Assembly (NCBI GenBank): GCA_026874595.1
Contig: CM049316.1
Location: 68,036,676 to 68,100,675, forward strand
DNA from: Sipunculus nudus
Lineage: Eukaryota > Annelida > Sipuncula > Golfingiida > Sipunculidae
Length of the DNA: 64,000 nt
Direction of reading: 5' to 3'
Shown: piece after piece, positions 46,309 to 55,851 of the stretch
Position numbering within the stretch: position 1 is the stretch's first letter
Layout: every line of letters starts with the position of its first letter
The notes under the pieces: generated by a model
What the model was told of the DNA's origin: nothing
The model's input: only the letters and a program-made list of their open reading frames with translations
The model's database searches: none
Position numbers and translations under genes: made by a program

Positions 46309-47110
46309 AGCTCAGCTGACTGAAATCATCTGAGCTATAGCGATCACCCTTTGTCAGGCATCTGTCTATCTGTCTGTCGGTCTATCCGTCTGTCCGTCCG
46401 TTAACCAGGCACAAATGATAACCACTAGACCTAGAATCTTCTAACTTGATATCCTGGGAGGTCCATAAAAAATTTCCTTGGAAACTAAAATAAGGTCTCT
46501 GTTATCCATATTCTTCAAGCTATGGGGCTCCGTAGTTCCCCCAGAATTATGGAAAATTTGATACAAAACTCAAGTATCTGAACAACTTATGCGTTGATCG
46601 CCATGTTTTTGCATGGATATTAATCTTGGAGTGTTTCATCAGTTTCTTTAGACTGGTGGTGCCACCTTTTTTTTATTTTTTTACGTTTTTTCTGTATTTT
46701 TGAGACCTCTTAAGATGCAATCATCTGTTAACAGGGCACAAATCGTAACGACTGGACCTAGAATCTTCTCTTTTGACAAGCAGGGAGGCCAATAAAAAGT
46801 CTCCTTGGAAATCTGAAATTAGGTCTCTGTTATCCATAACCTCTGAGCTATGGGGCTCCGATTTACCCCCCGGAATAATGGAAAATTTGATACAAAAGCT
46901 CAAGTAACAAAACAACTATTGCATTGATCACCATGATTTTTTTTGCATGGACATTGATCATGGAATGTTTCATTCGTTTCTGCAGTCTGGTGAGGCCACC
47001 TGTAATTTTTTTAATCTTTACGAATTTTTTCCTCTATTTTTTAGACCTCTTAAAATGCGGTTATCTGTTAACAGGGCACAGATCTTAACGACAGGACCTA
47101 GATTCTTCTA
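46309..47110 (+). repeat. TCCG-headed dispersed tandem-repeat element, copy 4
   Basis: The head (AGCTCAGCTGACTGAAATCA, CTGAGCTATAGCGATCACCC) and a TCTG/TCCG tract are followed by about two monomers very like copy 1 (CTAGAATCTTCT, AGCTATGGGGCTCCG, GGAAAATTTGATACAAAA). Ends abruptly near 47.11 kb. Confidence 0.8.
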
Positions 47111-48575
47111 TCTCGTTTTATTTAGGGTTAAAAAGCATTGGGTGTATTCAGGGATTCTTTTAGAAGTATATAAATCAAGAGAAAATATGTTGCTGAACAA
47201 GAAGGCTTGAAGGGCAGGGCGGAGCTTCAAGACTACTAACATGGCGTTGTTATGAAGTGTTGTATCATGTTTATCCTGTTTCTATGTGCAGTATCTTGTG
47301 AGAATTTTTTTATTCTATTGATAAGCATATATTGAAGGTAAAAAGTTCACTGTATTTACACAACTCAGGGTCGTCATGTATTTACACAACTCATGACGAC
47401 CCTTGGTGCCTTTGTTTACGGTGACTCTTAAGATGAATCAACATACAATTTTAACATTGGTCTGGGGATTAAAAACTTGAATGGAAAGTCTTTCAAATAA
47501 ACTGAGCATAAAATTCACTACGAGCACTGGCTGTTTGTTGAAAGCAGCTTTATCCTGCTACTCGAGCGTGTTCAATCAACAATAACACTGATATAACCAC
47601 GACTGTTTTGGCTCGGCCTGCTACATATTTGCCATTTTAATGAGAGGATTACAAAATCAGATAAACCAAAGTAGTTAATCCAAAATTCGTCCGACTAATT
47701 GACTCATCAGCGCCAAATGTATGGAATGTAAAACCTATTAGTCTGAATATTATTAATAATAGTTAATTTCAAAATATAAATAATAATGATTACTATTATA
47801 TAAACATAGTTCAATATTAAAATATAGATAAAAATTTACTAACTTAACAAATGTGAGATATCGGGTGATATTAATCATATCCGGTATGGTGTCATAAATG
47901 TGACCTCAAACGCTGGACGCGTGCATGGTTAATCAGCGTCCAAATCATGGCAGGTAAACAACAAATCAGTATAAAATAGTGTTTATAATATATATTACCA
48001 AATTCAATATAAATAAATTTTTAGATATAAATAAATATGTAAAAACTGATGAAAATTACTATAGTAATAAGTGTGTTTGATAGATCGTTTGCTATACATA
48101 TATTAAAATATAGTGGCACAAAGGTTAGGGCGCTGGATGTTTGACCTAAAACCTAGGGAGGTCCAGTGTAATCTAGGATGAGTCTAACGTCGTGAGTGAT
48201 TTAAGACTATAATCTGGAAAATTACCTTAATAAATTAAAAGCAGAGGTTGCTTTTTATTCATACATTTAATTAGATATTGACCTATAAAAAGAAATCCAG
48301 GGAAAACATCATAGTAGCACCACTGGTCTTGTCTACTTCTTTAATACAATGATTCATTAATAATATACCAAATGTTTTTCACTACCTGGAACCATCGTAT
48401 ACCATACGTTTCTTGACTAGAACCAGAATTAAAACAAAACTATTAAAGAAGAGTAGAAGTTTGGTACATTTGCATGAAGAACGTTAAATCTTTAATCTAA
48501 GGCCACAAGTAAAGATATGATAACCGAAACAAAACAAGTCTACACTGCAGACAGATCTGACTTCCCTTCCAATGA
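47111..48575. other. Intergenic DNA with a strong hairpin
   Basis: A perfect 11-bp stem, GGGTCGTCATG (47368-47378) with CATGACGACCC (47392-47402) and a 13-nt loop. The TGTATTTACACAACTCA text occurs on both sides of the left arm. Apart from the SINE-like piece at 48.1 kb, nothing else recognised. Confidence 0.55.
48112..48175 (+). mobile_element. Possible tRNA-related SINE fragment
   Basis: AGTGGCACAAAGGTTAGGGC resembles a tRNA-derived SINE head with a box A, followed by a poor box B (GGTCCAGTGTAAT). Short and degenerate. Confidence 0.28.
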
Positions 48576-48947
48576 AAACATGCATGGCCATATCTATTGT
48601 CCAACAAACTGACGTGCACGGCAGTGAAAACAGACATTGGCTTGACAAGAGGTTCCTTAAAACAATATTACAACCACGATAAATTCTTTAAACAAAGAGC
48701 CAACCACAACGAAACATGTAAATTAACTGACATAAACATGATGCATGATGGTCTAGAATTCAGCCGGCAAATACCCATAGAAATTCGACAGACCAGTGCC
48801 ACCTATGCCTGGCTGAGGAACTCGCCATCAGAAGTACTTATAAATGTTCTCAAATGCCGTAAACATTCTGCCATGCATCCAGAGACCACAGAGAAAATAC
48901 TGGACAGTTGTGTGGAGAGCCGACTCAGAACAATCACAGAAATGTAT

Positions 48948-48952
<5 letters not shown>
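48576..48952 (+). CDS. Open segment of unknown product ending in a (TA)n array
   Basis: Open from 48576 for about 125 codons of ordinary protein composition (SRQIPIEIRQTSATYAWLRN, then VLKCRKHSAMHPETTEKILD). It then runs into the TA microsatellite, where the frame becomes meaningless IY repeats. Less AT-rich than its flanks. Product not recognised; possibly a mobile-element fragment or host exon cut by the array. Confidence 0.25.

Positions 48953-49007
<55 letters not shown>
48953..49007. repeat. (TA)n microsatellite
   Basis: About 54 bp of TA dinucleotides. Confidence 0.95.
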
Positions 49008-49010
<3 letters not shown>

Positions 49011-49079
49011 GGTGAAATGATCCGCGGGTATGCAGTCTTTCCTCCGCGGTCACACAGCGTTCTATGTTTTAGCATGATA

Positions 49080-49457
49080 TGCTAAGGTATGTGATAAATC
49101 AATATCACAACCGTCGGTTTCGCCTCATCAGTTCATCATGTGACTGAAGTTCAACTAATTGCGATATTGGTTTTTTATAATTTCTTTTTTCGCACGGTTG
49201 TGTGCCCTCGGACCATGGCGGCAGGTGGAAACAATTTCCGAACGTTTGTTCAATAGGTTCTTTTGTTCTGAGCTTATGATTGGTAGATTCTCTGCCAAAC
49301 ATGTTTGACAGAGAAACCAGCAATCATAAGCTGAACACCCAAACCGTGCGAAAAAGAAATTATAAAAACCAATATCGCAATTACTTGAACTTCAGTCACC
49401 TTATGAGGTGATGTGGCGAAAACGACGGTAGTGTTACATATTCATTAAATACCTTAG

Positions 49458-49459
<2 letters not shown>
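49080..49459. mobile_element. Palindromic MITE, 380 bp, TA-flanked
   Basis: TGCTAAGGTAT at the left and ATACCTTAGCA at the right are inverted, with TA outside each (49078-49079 and 49460-49461). The arms pair almost throughout: CCGTCGGTTTCGCC with GGCGAAAACGACGG, GACTGAAGTTCAA with TTGAACTTCAGTC, GCGATATTGG with CCAATATCGC, CGCACGG with CCGTGCG, and GCTTATGATTG with CAATCATAAGC near the centre. It should extrude a long hairpin. A frame on the minus strand is a by-product. Confidence 0.85.
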
Positions 49460-49467
<8 letters not shown>

Positions 49468-49535
<68 letters not shown>

Positions 49536-49565
49536 GAGACAGGCAGAATGAGGGAGAGAGAGAGG
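49468..49565. repeat. Compound (CA)n-(TA)n-(GA)n microsatellite
   Basis: CA, then TA, then AG dinucleotides in direct succession at 49468-49530, followed by imperfect GA-rich sequence. Confidence 0.9.
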
Positions 49566-50096
49566 GAGACAAAGAGAGGTAGTTCTTATTTGAAACACTA
49601 ATTTATATGCAGCTCGGGATAAGTTACTTAAATTAGGCAATTTTGTCTCGCAGTGTCCGTCATTCCGATTGGCCCATGAAGTCGTATAGCCTGGTCGTTT
49701 CAACACCCCGGCTTATTTCATATGGAGATCTGTTTATCAATAATAAATTAATTCCAAGACTTATTCATTTTGCAGAACAATATGGCATGCACATATATAA
49801 AAACAATGAAATTTAAATCAAAGCTTCTTTAAAACTTTATGAATAAAGTCGAACCTCTATAATGTGGGCACCCTTGGGACTGGGCCAAACTGCACACTTT
49901 ATAGAGGTGCCCACTATATGGAGGTAGTAGCTGCCCCTTTCATTGCTGCCACCTACTTTGAATTATTACTATAGTTGCTCCTGTTTTAAGAGTAATTAAT
50001 AAATTTGATGCTTGTGCTTTCTCCCTTTTTTAAACATAAAGGCTTATTTTTACAAATGTTTAATTGTTAATGTGTGTGTGTGTGTATTATAACATA

Positions 50097-51312
50097 CAGT
50101 GAAACCTCGTTGTGTCGAACTCGGTTAAGTCGAATTCCCGCATATGTCGAAGTCGAACATGAGGTCCCTGCAAAAAAATAGTTAAAACCTTACTAATTTA
50201 ACTCCGCTTGTGTCGAAGTCGGCTGTGTCGAAAAAACGGGTGTGTCGAGGTGTTTTGTTTGTCCCTAGCTAGTATTTCTATCGCTAAACTCGAAGTCATG
50301 ATTGGATAACAGTTACAGGGCCCGTCAATCATGATTGGGCCGTGATGAGCAGTCATAATTATCAAGCGCGATGGCTCTGTCGACTCAAAGTCATGCCGCT
50401 TTAGTGTTTGGTCAACAGTTGTTCAAGGTCCAACAATCATACCTACGGCCGCAATGACTAGTTACATGATTAATACCGGCTGGGATCTTCGCGCGATGGC
50501 TTACATACCTAGTCCGTTGTTTTCTCGTTTGGCCAATTTGTCACTCAGGATCACGCCTTTCTTCTCTCGCCGAAAAAAGCATCAATGAGTAGTTATTGAT
50601 AAACCAAACATAATCCAATCCTCACCTTTTATGTGTCTAGGATAAACAAACAGGACTGTATAAATGGAGGAAGATGAGATATATAACAGACTGACTCTAA
50701 TTTACCATAGAGTACGTCTTACACTATTACCGCTTCACTTTCATAGCGTTCGTGTCCTGTTTGCAATGGCGTCACGGCCTGCTTAGCGTAAGATTGATGT
50801 AAAGACCATTGAAATGGAGAACGAAGCACTGGTCGAAAATGAACGTGGTGGCAAGACCAAGGCAAATATTGCTAAGGACTTCAACATCCACGTCAACACG
50901 CTGTGTACATGGATCAAGAATGCTAGGAAGTTCAAGGTTACTGCCTTTTTAAAAAAGATCTGATGTGTTGAACTGAAAATGATCTGAGCCAATCATTTAT
51001 TGATTTTTGTGCTTTTATACACGTACATGTTTGTGCTCTTATTTCTCTTTCTTGATTGACCTGATCCTACTGTGGTGGTACTTATGTGTTTTTTTTTTAT
51101 TATTAATGGAAACATGTACATAAAATTTGTGTTTTCTTTCACGAAAACATTTGTGAGATCTAAATAACATAGGCCCTATACATGTGCAGTATTTATCGAT
51201 GATAATCGAGGCTGGAGATGTTGAATATAATGAACATCGGTTGTCTCGAACTCCGGTTGTATCGAAGTAAATTCACCAGTCCCTTCGACTTCGACACAAC
51301 GAGGTTTCACTG
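50097..51312 (+). mobile_element. Pogo/Tigger-like element (inner), 1,216 bp
   Basis: Ends CAGTGAAACCTCGTTGTGTC and GACACAACGAGGTTTCACTG are perfect 20-bp inverted repeats that continue (GAA/TTC). TA lies at 50095-50096 and 51313-51314. TCGAA motifs recur near both ends. Contains the remnant helix-turn-helix frame at 50766 and no catalytic DDE domain, so it is an internally deleted derivative inserted into the outer element. Confidence 0.88.
50766..50963 (+). pseudogene. Transposase N-terminal helix-turn-helix (CENP-B/psq type), remnant
   Basis: A 66-codon frame from ATG (50766) to TGA (50961-50963) with a single in-frame TAG at codon 7 (one base from an AAG Lys codon). After the stop it reads IDVKTIEMENEALVENERGG, then KTKANIAKDFNIHVNTLCTW and IKNARKF, matching the first DNA-binding domain of pogo/Tigger transposases and CENP-B, which binds the element's terminal repeats. 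The second helix-turn-helix and the DDE nuclease are missing. Known for the family: binding and cleavage need the full protein, so this copy cannot move itself. Confidence 0.72.
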
Positions 51313-52230
51313 TATATTGATGGACATAACCCAAGTTACCAATGCATCCTAAGATATACCATACTGTTCTACATACTTTCTATAAGACATGCCACTCTAA
51401 TAAACTTTCAAAAGGTGCACTTTAAGAGCTTGCCAAACCTTTATATTTCAGTTTGGGGTTGAAATTTTATAAGTGGACAGTAACAGTGAATATGCACAGG
51501 ATCCATGCAAATGACCATTGTTTGGTATTGATCATTAAGTGTAACTGCTAAGTAAACATTACACTAGGCCAGGGTGACCTAACCCTAAAACCTGACCTCA
51601 CAGTACCAAGTATTATGGTAAACAAGCAGGGTTCCACTCATGGTATTGACTATAGCAGTTTCTTTGCTTCAGTGATATAAGAAAGTCAAGTGACTGTCAG
51701 ATCAAAAGTATGCTTAACAGTACAACATGTAGCTTCTGCGTGGTGCATTCACTACTGGATATAAACCATCAAAGGAATAGCCACTCTGGGCTGAGGAGGT
51801 CTGCCTGTTGCCTGTGCAGGCAAATTTAAGTAATCTAATTAGTATGCAAGTATCCCATGCATCGCCTTGAGTCAAGAATTAGGCTATTAATATGATTATG
51901 CAATTGGAGAGTTATACGCCTCTGACTTTTTTCATCTGTTTAATCATTATTAAGTGAAATATATATATTCAACAGAAAACGGTTATTCTGATGGCTAATA
52001 ATTAAAAATTCACTATAAATAAAGATCTGAAATTTTAAAAAAAATACTCCAGCTGGAAAAATCAATGAAGTGTCGACATTAGCTCGGGAAAAGTGCCCAC
52101 TTTACAGAATATAGAGGTGCCCACATTAGCCAAACATAATAAAGAAAAGAAAAAAATGGGACTGCCCAAAAGTGCCCACTTTATAGAGGAGCCCACTTTA
52201 TGGAGGTTCCCACTAAGAGAGGTTCAACTG

Positions 52231-52232
<2 letters not shown>

Positions 52233-52269
<37 letters not shown>

Positions 52270-52275
52270 TTATAT
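52233..52275. repeat. (TA)n/(TG)n microsatellite
   Basis: Starts at the TA bordering the outer pogo-like element. Confidence 0.9.
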
Positions 52276-52725
52276 GTAATACATAGTTGTATACATAAAG
52301 AAACCAGGAATTTTCACTTAATAATTACATTTATATATATGAAATGGTTAAAGAGTGTTATTTAATTAGAATATCAAAAGGGTGTTGTTGATATGCTTCA
52401 TTATTAGTAAGGTTTCTGTGAAATTGCTCATGTTTACATATGGGTCTATGTCTCTCAACCATTTTTTAAAATTAGATATAGTTGTATATTATTTAAAGTG
52501 ATAGAATATATGTGAATATGTCTCTCTTTTTTGCAAAATGTGCAGTGTTCTGTGTCGCGTTAAATTATGTGTCAATTTGTTAAGGAAAGAGTTGAGAGGT
52601 TACAAACTTTGTTGTTTAATCCTATGAAGTAGTTAAAACTGAAAGGTTCTTAGCTTCTAAGAAATAGTAATACCGGTTATATTTTGAAGGCTGTAAATAG
52701 TGATGTAAAGTGTTTTTCTGAACAC
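52276..52725. other. Intergenic DNA
   Basis: AT-rich. Nothing recognised. Confidence 0.5.
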
Positions 52726-52835
52726 TGAAAGTCATCTGAGGTATAACGATCACTCTTTGCCCGACGTCCGTCTGTCTGTCTGTCTGTTTGTCTGTCCGTC
52801 TGTCTGTCTGTCCGTTATCAAGGCACGTATCGTAA
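52726..52835 (+). repeat. TCCG-headed element, copy 5 (head only)
   Basis: AAAGTCATCTGAGGTATAAC, GATCACTCTTTGCCCGACG, a TCTG/TCCG tract and GGCACGTATCGTAA match the family head; no monomers follow. A minus-strand LINE piece begins directly after. Confidence 0.75.
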
Positions 52836-52859
52836 AATCATGCTAATTTTCTTGCAATT

Positions 52860-54095
52860 CAAAATTCTTATCTAGCAAACATGGAAATCCCAAGATAGTG
52901 ATATACCTAACTAGTTCTTTCTACACAAATAAATATATTTATTATAATAATATAAATCAAATCTGATGAATTGACTAATTTAATTATTACAATGTTTATT
53001 TTTGTCTCTCTACACCAAATCTCTTTCATACCACAATCTCTTTCTCCTCTCCACAATACGAAAACATGTATTGGTGTCTCCTATTCACATTTACAAAAAG
53101 TACACAATCTAGAGTCTTTAATTTTCCATTTGTGCAACCAATGATTATTAACTAAACCGTTTCATAGTAGCTTGTACTAAAACACACCTGATTTAGTGTA
53201 CAGACATACTTTAAAAGACAATAGATTCACCTCCTGGTAATCAACCTCCATTCCATACATACATACTTTGGGTGGGAAAGATCCTTTTACTGATAAATTA
53301 TTTATAAACCCTGCATTATTGAAACGAGAAAGGACCTTTATCACATCAAAAATGTTTCCATTAGAATATTGAAATGGGAGTATATCTATTTGCCTTTGAG
53401 TTTATTGCTCAGACCTTGTTCTGGTTGAACTTCGAGTTCATACCATTAACATATCTGAACCTTTAGTGCCTTTCTGTACCAAAGAAGTGAAAGTTATTTA
53501 TGAAATAAATCTCGGCCTGTTATTACCCCAGCATTAAGAAATAGTTTTTAATATACTGATTCTCCTGATATTTTAACCATTTTGTAATTCCACACTACCT
53601 GCTGCTCCAATGGAAATACTTCAAAGTATTCCTTGCGTAGTGTAATAAAACTTCTTAAAATCTCTTTATAAATGTCAGGAATTTTTTAAACATCAATATC
53701 TTTCAATGCTTTATTATTATTAAATAAAACTTGCATATCAGGGCAACTAAAGTTCAAGTAGGAGTTAACTAGAACCGTCTACGGTCCTTGTACCGGTGAC
53801 ATAGGTCGCTTTAACCAAGATATTCGTCATGAAAATATAACAGACACTAAGTGTAGAGCATTTAACCCTCCGTATTTAATCAACTTGCATTAATTTTGCT
53901 CTTTTACTTCTTTCTCTGCCATTATTAAAAAAGCCGAATAGAATTTTAATCAGCTCATTATAAAACCTGTCTGGTACGCTTCCTTTTTTTAAATAATAAT
54001 TAATATTTATAAAAGAAATGTTTTTGCAAGTTGTAACTTTCCAAGTAGGGACAACCTTCTTTGTTGCCAAGCAGAGTTTTTTTCTTTTGATTTCA
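52860..54095 (-). mobile_element. Decayed LINE fragment (RT thumb to zinc knuckle), same family as window start
   Basis: On the minus strand from about 54090, the order is TFFYSKF-like thumb text, FYNELIKILFGFFNNGRER, then (near 53740) PDMQVLFNN and (near 53110) KIKDSRLCTFCKCE with THLF-like text. These parallel, in order, FMWNGGRER, PDVELLLNS and KIKDSDSCTFCKRE of the intact LINE at 1-1824. Many stops and frameshifts. Truncated at both ends. Confidence 0.78.
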
Positions 54096-54174
54096 ACTTC
54101 ATGAGCATGTTAAGTCAAGTGCATCTTTTTTATCATATGACAAATCGATTCCTAAATAGGGCTCTTTCACTACC

Positions 54175-54235
54175 CAGTGGCGGATCCAGAGGGGGAGCTA
54201 TGGGGGCTGAGCCCCCCCCCCCCCATCCAGTGTGG
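54175..54235 (+). mobile_element. CAGTGGCGGATCC-type element fragment
   Basis: CAGTGGCGGATCCAGAGGGG followed by a 14-base C run and CATCCAG, the same terminus as the elements at 20.6 and 34.6 kb. No flanking 5-bp repeat was found. Confidence 0.5.
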
Positions 54236-54463
54236 AAACATTGTTATCATTTTTTTATCAGAGAGGATTTTCATTACATTATTTAAGTTGCCGTCATACA
54301 AATATCACCCTTTCAACTGAAAAATAAAAGTTGAAAACCAAAGGAATCGTTGGGAGAGGCGCATGTCTACACCAGGATCAGGCATCTTTTTATTATTAAG
54401 ATGACTACTGAAATGGGCCATGTCTGTCAGTCCCTCCGTCCTTTCGTCCACCTGTCCTTCAAA

Positions 54464-54496
54464 TTCTGTCCGTCCGTCCGTCCGTCCGTCCGTCCC
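54464..54496. repeat. (TCCG)n microsatellite
   Basis: Six to seven TCCG units preceded by TCC-rich DNA. May be another remnant of the TCCG-headed family, but no hairpin head is visible. Confidence 0.8.
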
Positions 54497-55835
54497 ACAC
54501 CATCACTGATGCCACACTTTCCTGGTTAACACATCACCGGGGACCATTGTGGCCCTAGGTCCTTTTGTATTTTTAAATAATTAATTGGGCATTTGCCAAC
54601 ATTGGTCATTGACGTTAAAAATTTCGAATAACAGAATCTATCATCCGTGGCTCCCTCAAGCATTTCTTATGCAATGCTCCAGTTGTTCTTGGGCTTCGAC
54701 AACTTGCTTGTGAACATGATTAAGCGTTTAAAAAAAGCAAGCCTTTTTCTCCTCTCTTTATCCTAGAAATAAAAATAATTTTCTCTTTTTAACAAAACGT
54801 CAATACATTATCATTCAAATAAAAAATAATAAACAATGTCTGAATATAATTACATCATATCATTTGTTTTTCATGATAGGCAGTAGAAATTTACTGCCTC
54901 GTCATATATAACATGTATGGGGGACTGGGATTTTGGCTATATATATTTATATATAAGTTTGAATCCTCAATGGGGAATCTGTGTTGAAATTATTTGTCCT
55001 TGTCGCTCTTTAAAAGAAAAAATGTACAAAACGGTACAAGAAACTTTAGTTAACTGACAATGTTTTATACCTTTAGCATCCTTTTATGGAAGATTCATTA
55101 TCGATTACAAATGTATAAATTACCAAATAAATATGGAAATGATAATGCATAAATATGCGATCGAAAGAAATACATTTTATACTTGAGACGTATAAAGAAA
55201 AGAGATCTGGCGTTTGAACGTATAAAAGCAAGTTATAGACTAAAGAAAGCAACTGCACATATGGAAAAGTAATTTATCTATACCAGTTAATCAAAATGAA
55301 CGCTGGTGAGTAATATATTTAAAAGTAGTTGGCGAATGATATATAATAACGAGTTATTTGTTTGCCTTTCCAATGATGTTTAATGCACTTTAATGTTTAT
55401 ATGTAGTTGTGTCTTTATTTTATGACTGATCAATTATTTGAGATTAAATAATGAATGAAATGTTTACATCGTTGGGCACTTGTGCTCACATCTCATGTAC
55501 ATACCTATACGACAACCTGAAAATAGATTATTAATATACCCAAGTCTTAATTTTATTTTTAAATCGGTTGATAGAAAAAAATAATTTCCAAATCATTTAT
55601 TCTTTTGCTATGAATTCCCCATTCTTACTGCTTGCTCCAGCAGTCTTTATTTGCTGAGTAAATGAATCCTCTGCGAAGCAAAGTTTATCACGCAATTATC
55701 GACGTTGGTTGATTCGTCTGTTAGCAGATGTACTCAACAGTTATAGACGGACTTCACCCTGCAATCACCCTGCTGTCTTTTCTCAACGCTTGTTCTTGAT
55801 TCCCCACGGTCCGGGCATTCCACTCCATACTGCGC
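54497..55835. other. Intergenic DNA
   Basis: AT-rich. No exon or repeat with clear borders. Confidence 0.5.
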
Positions 55836-55851
55836 CTCTTATAATGTTCAT

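Larger units (their letters stand above)
49846..52230. mobile_element. Pogo/Tigger-like element (outer), carrying a second one
   Basis: Left end AAGTCGAACCTCTATAATG and right end (reverse complement) CAGTTGAACCTCTCTTAGTG match as inverted repeats. Both sides repeat the motif GTGCCCAC...TTTATAGAGG in inverted orientation within about 100 bp of the ends. TA lies outside (49844-49845 and 52231-52232). Without the inner element it is about 1.17 kb. No transposase frame is visible, so it is non-autonomous. Confidence 0.78.

Noticed and set aside
50783-50992. Minus-strand 69-codon frame
   Set aside because: Antisense of the CENP-B-type remnant, which matches a known domain on the plus strand.
54421-54500. 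A further copy of the TCCG-headed element
   Set aside because: Only the tetranucleotide tract is present; no hairpin head or monomers could be aligned.
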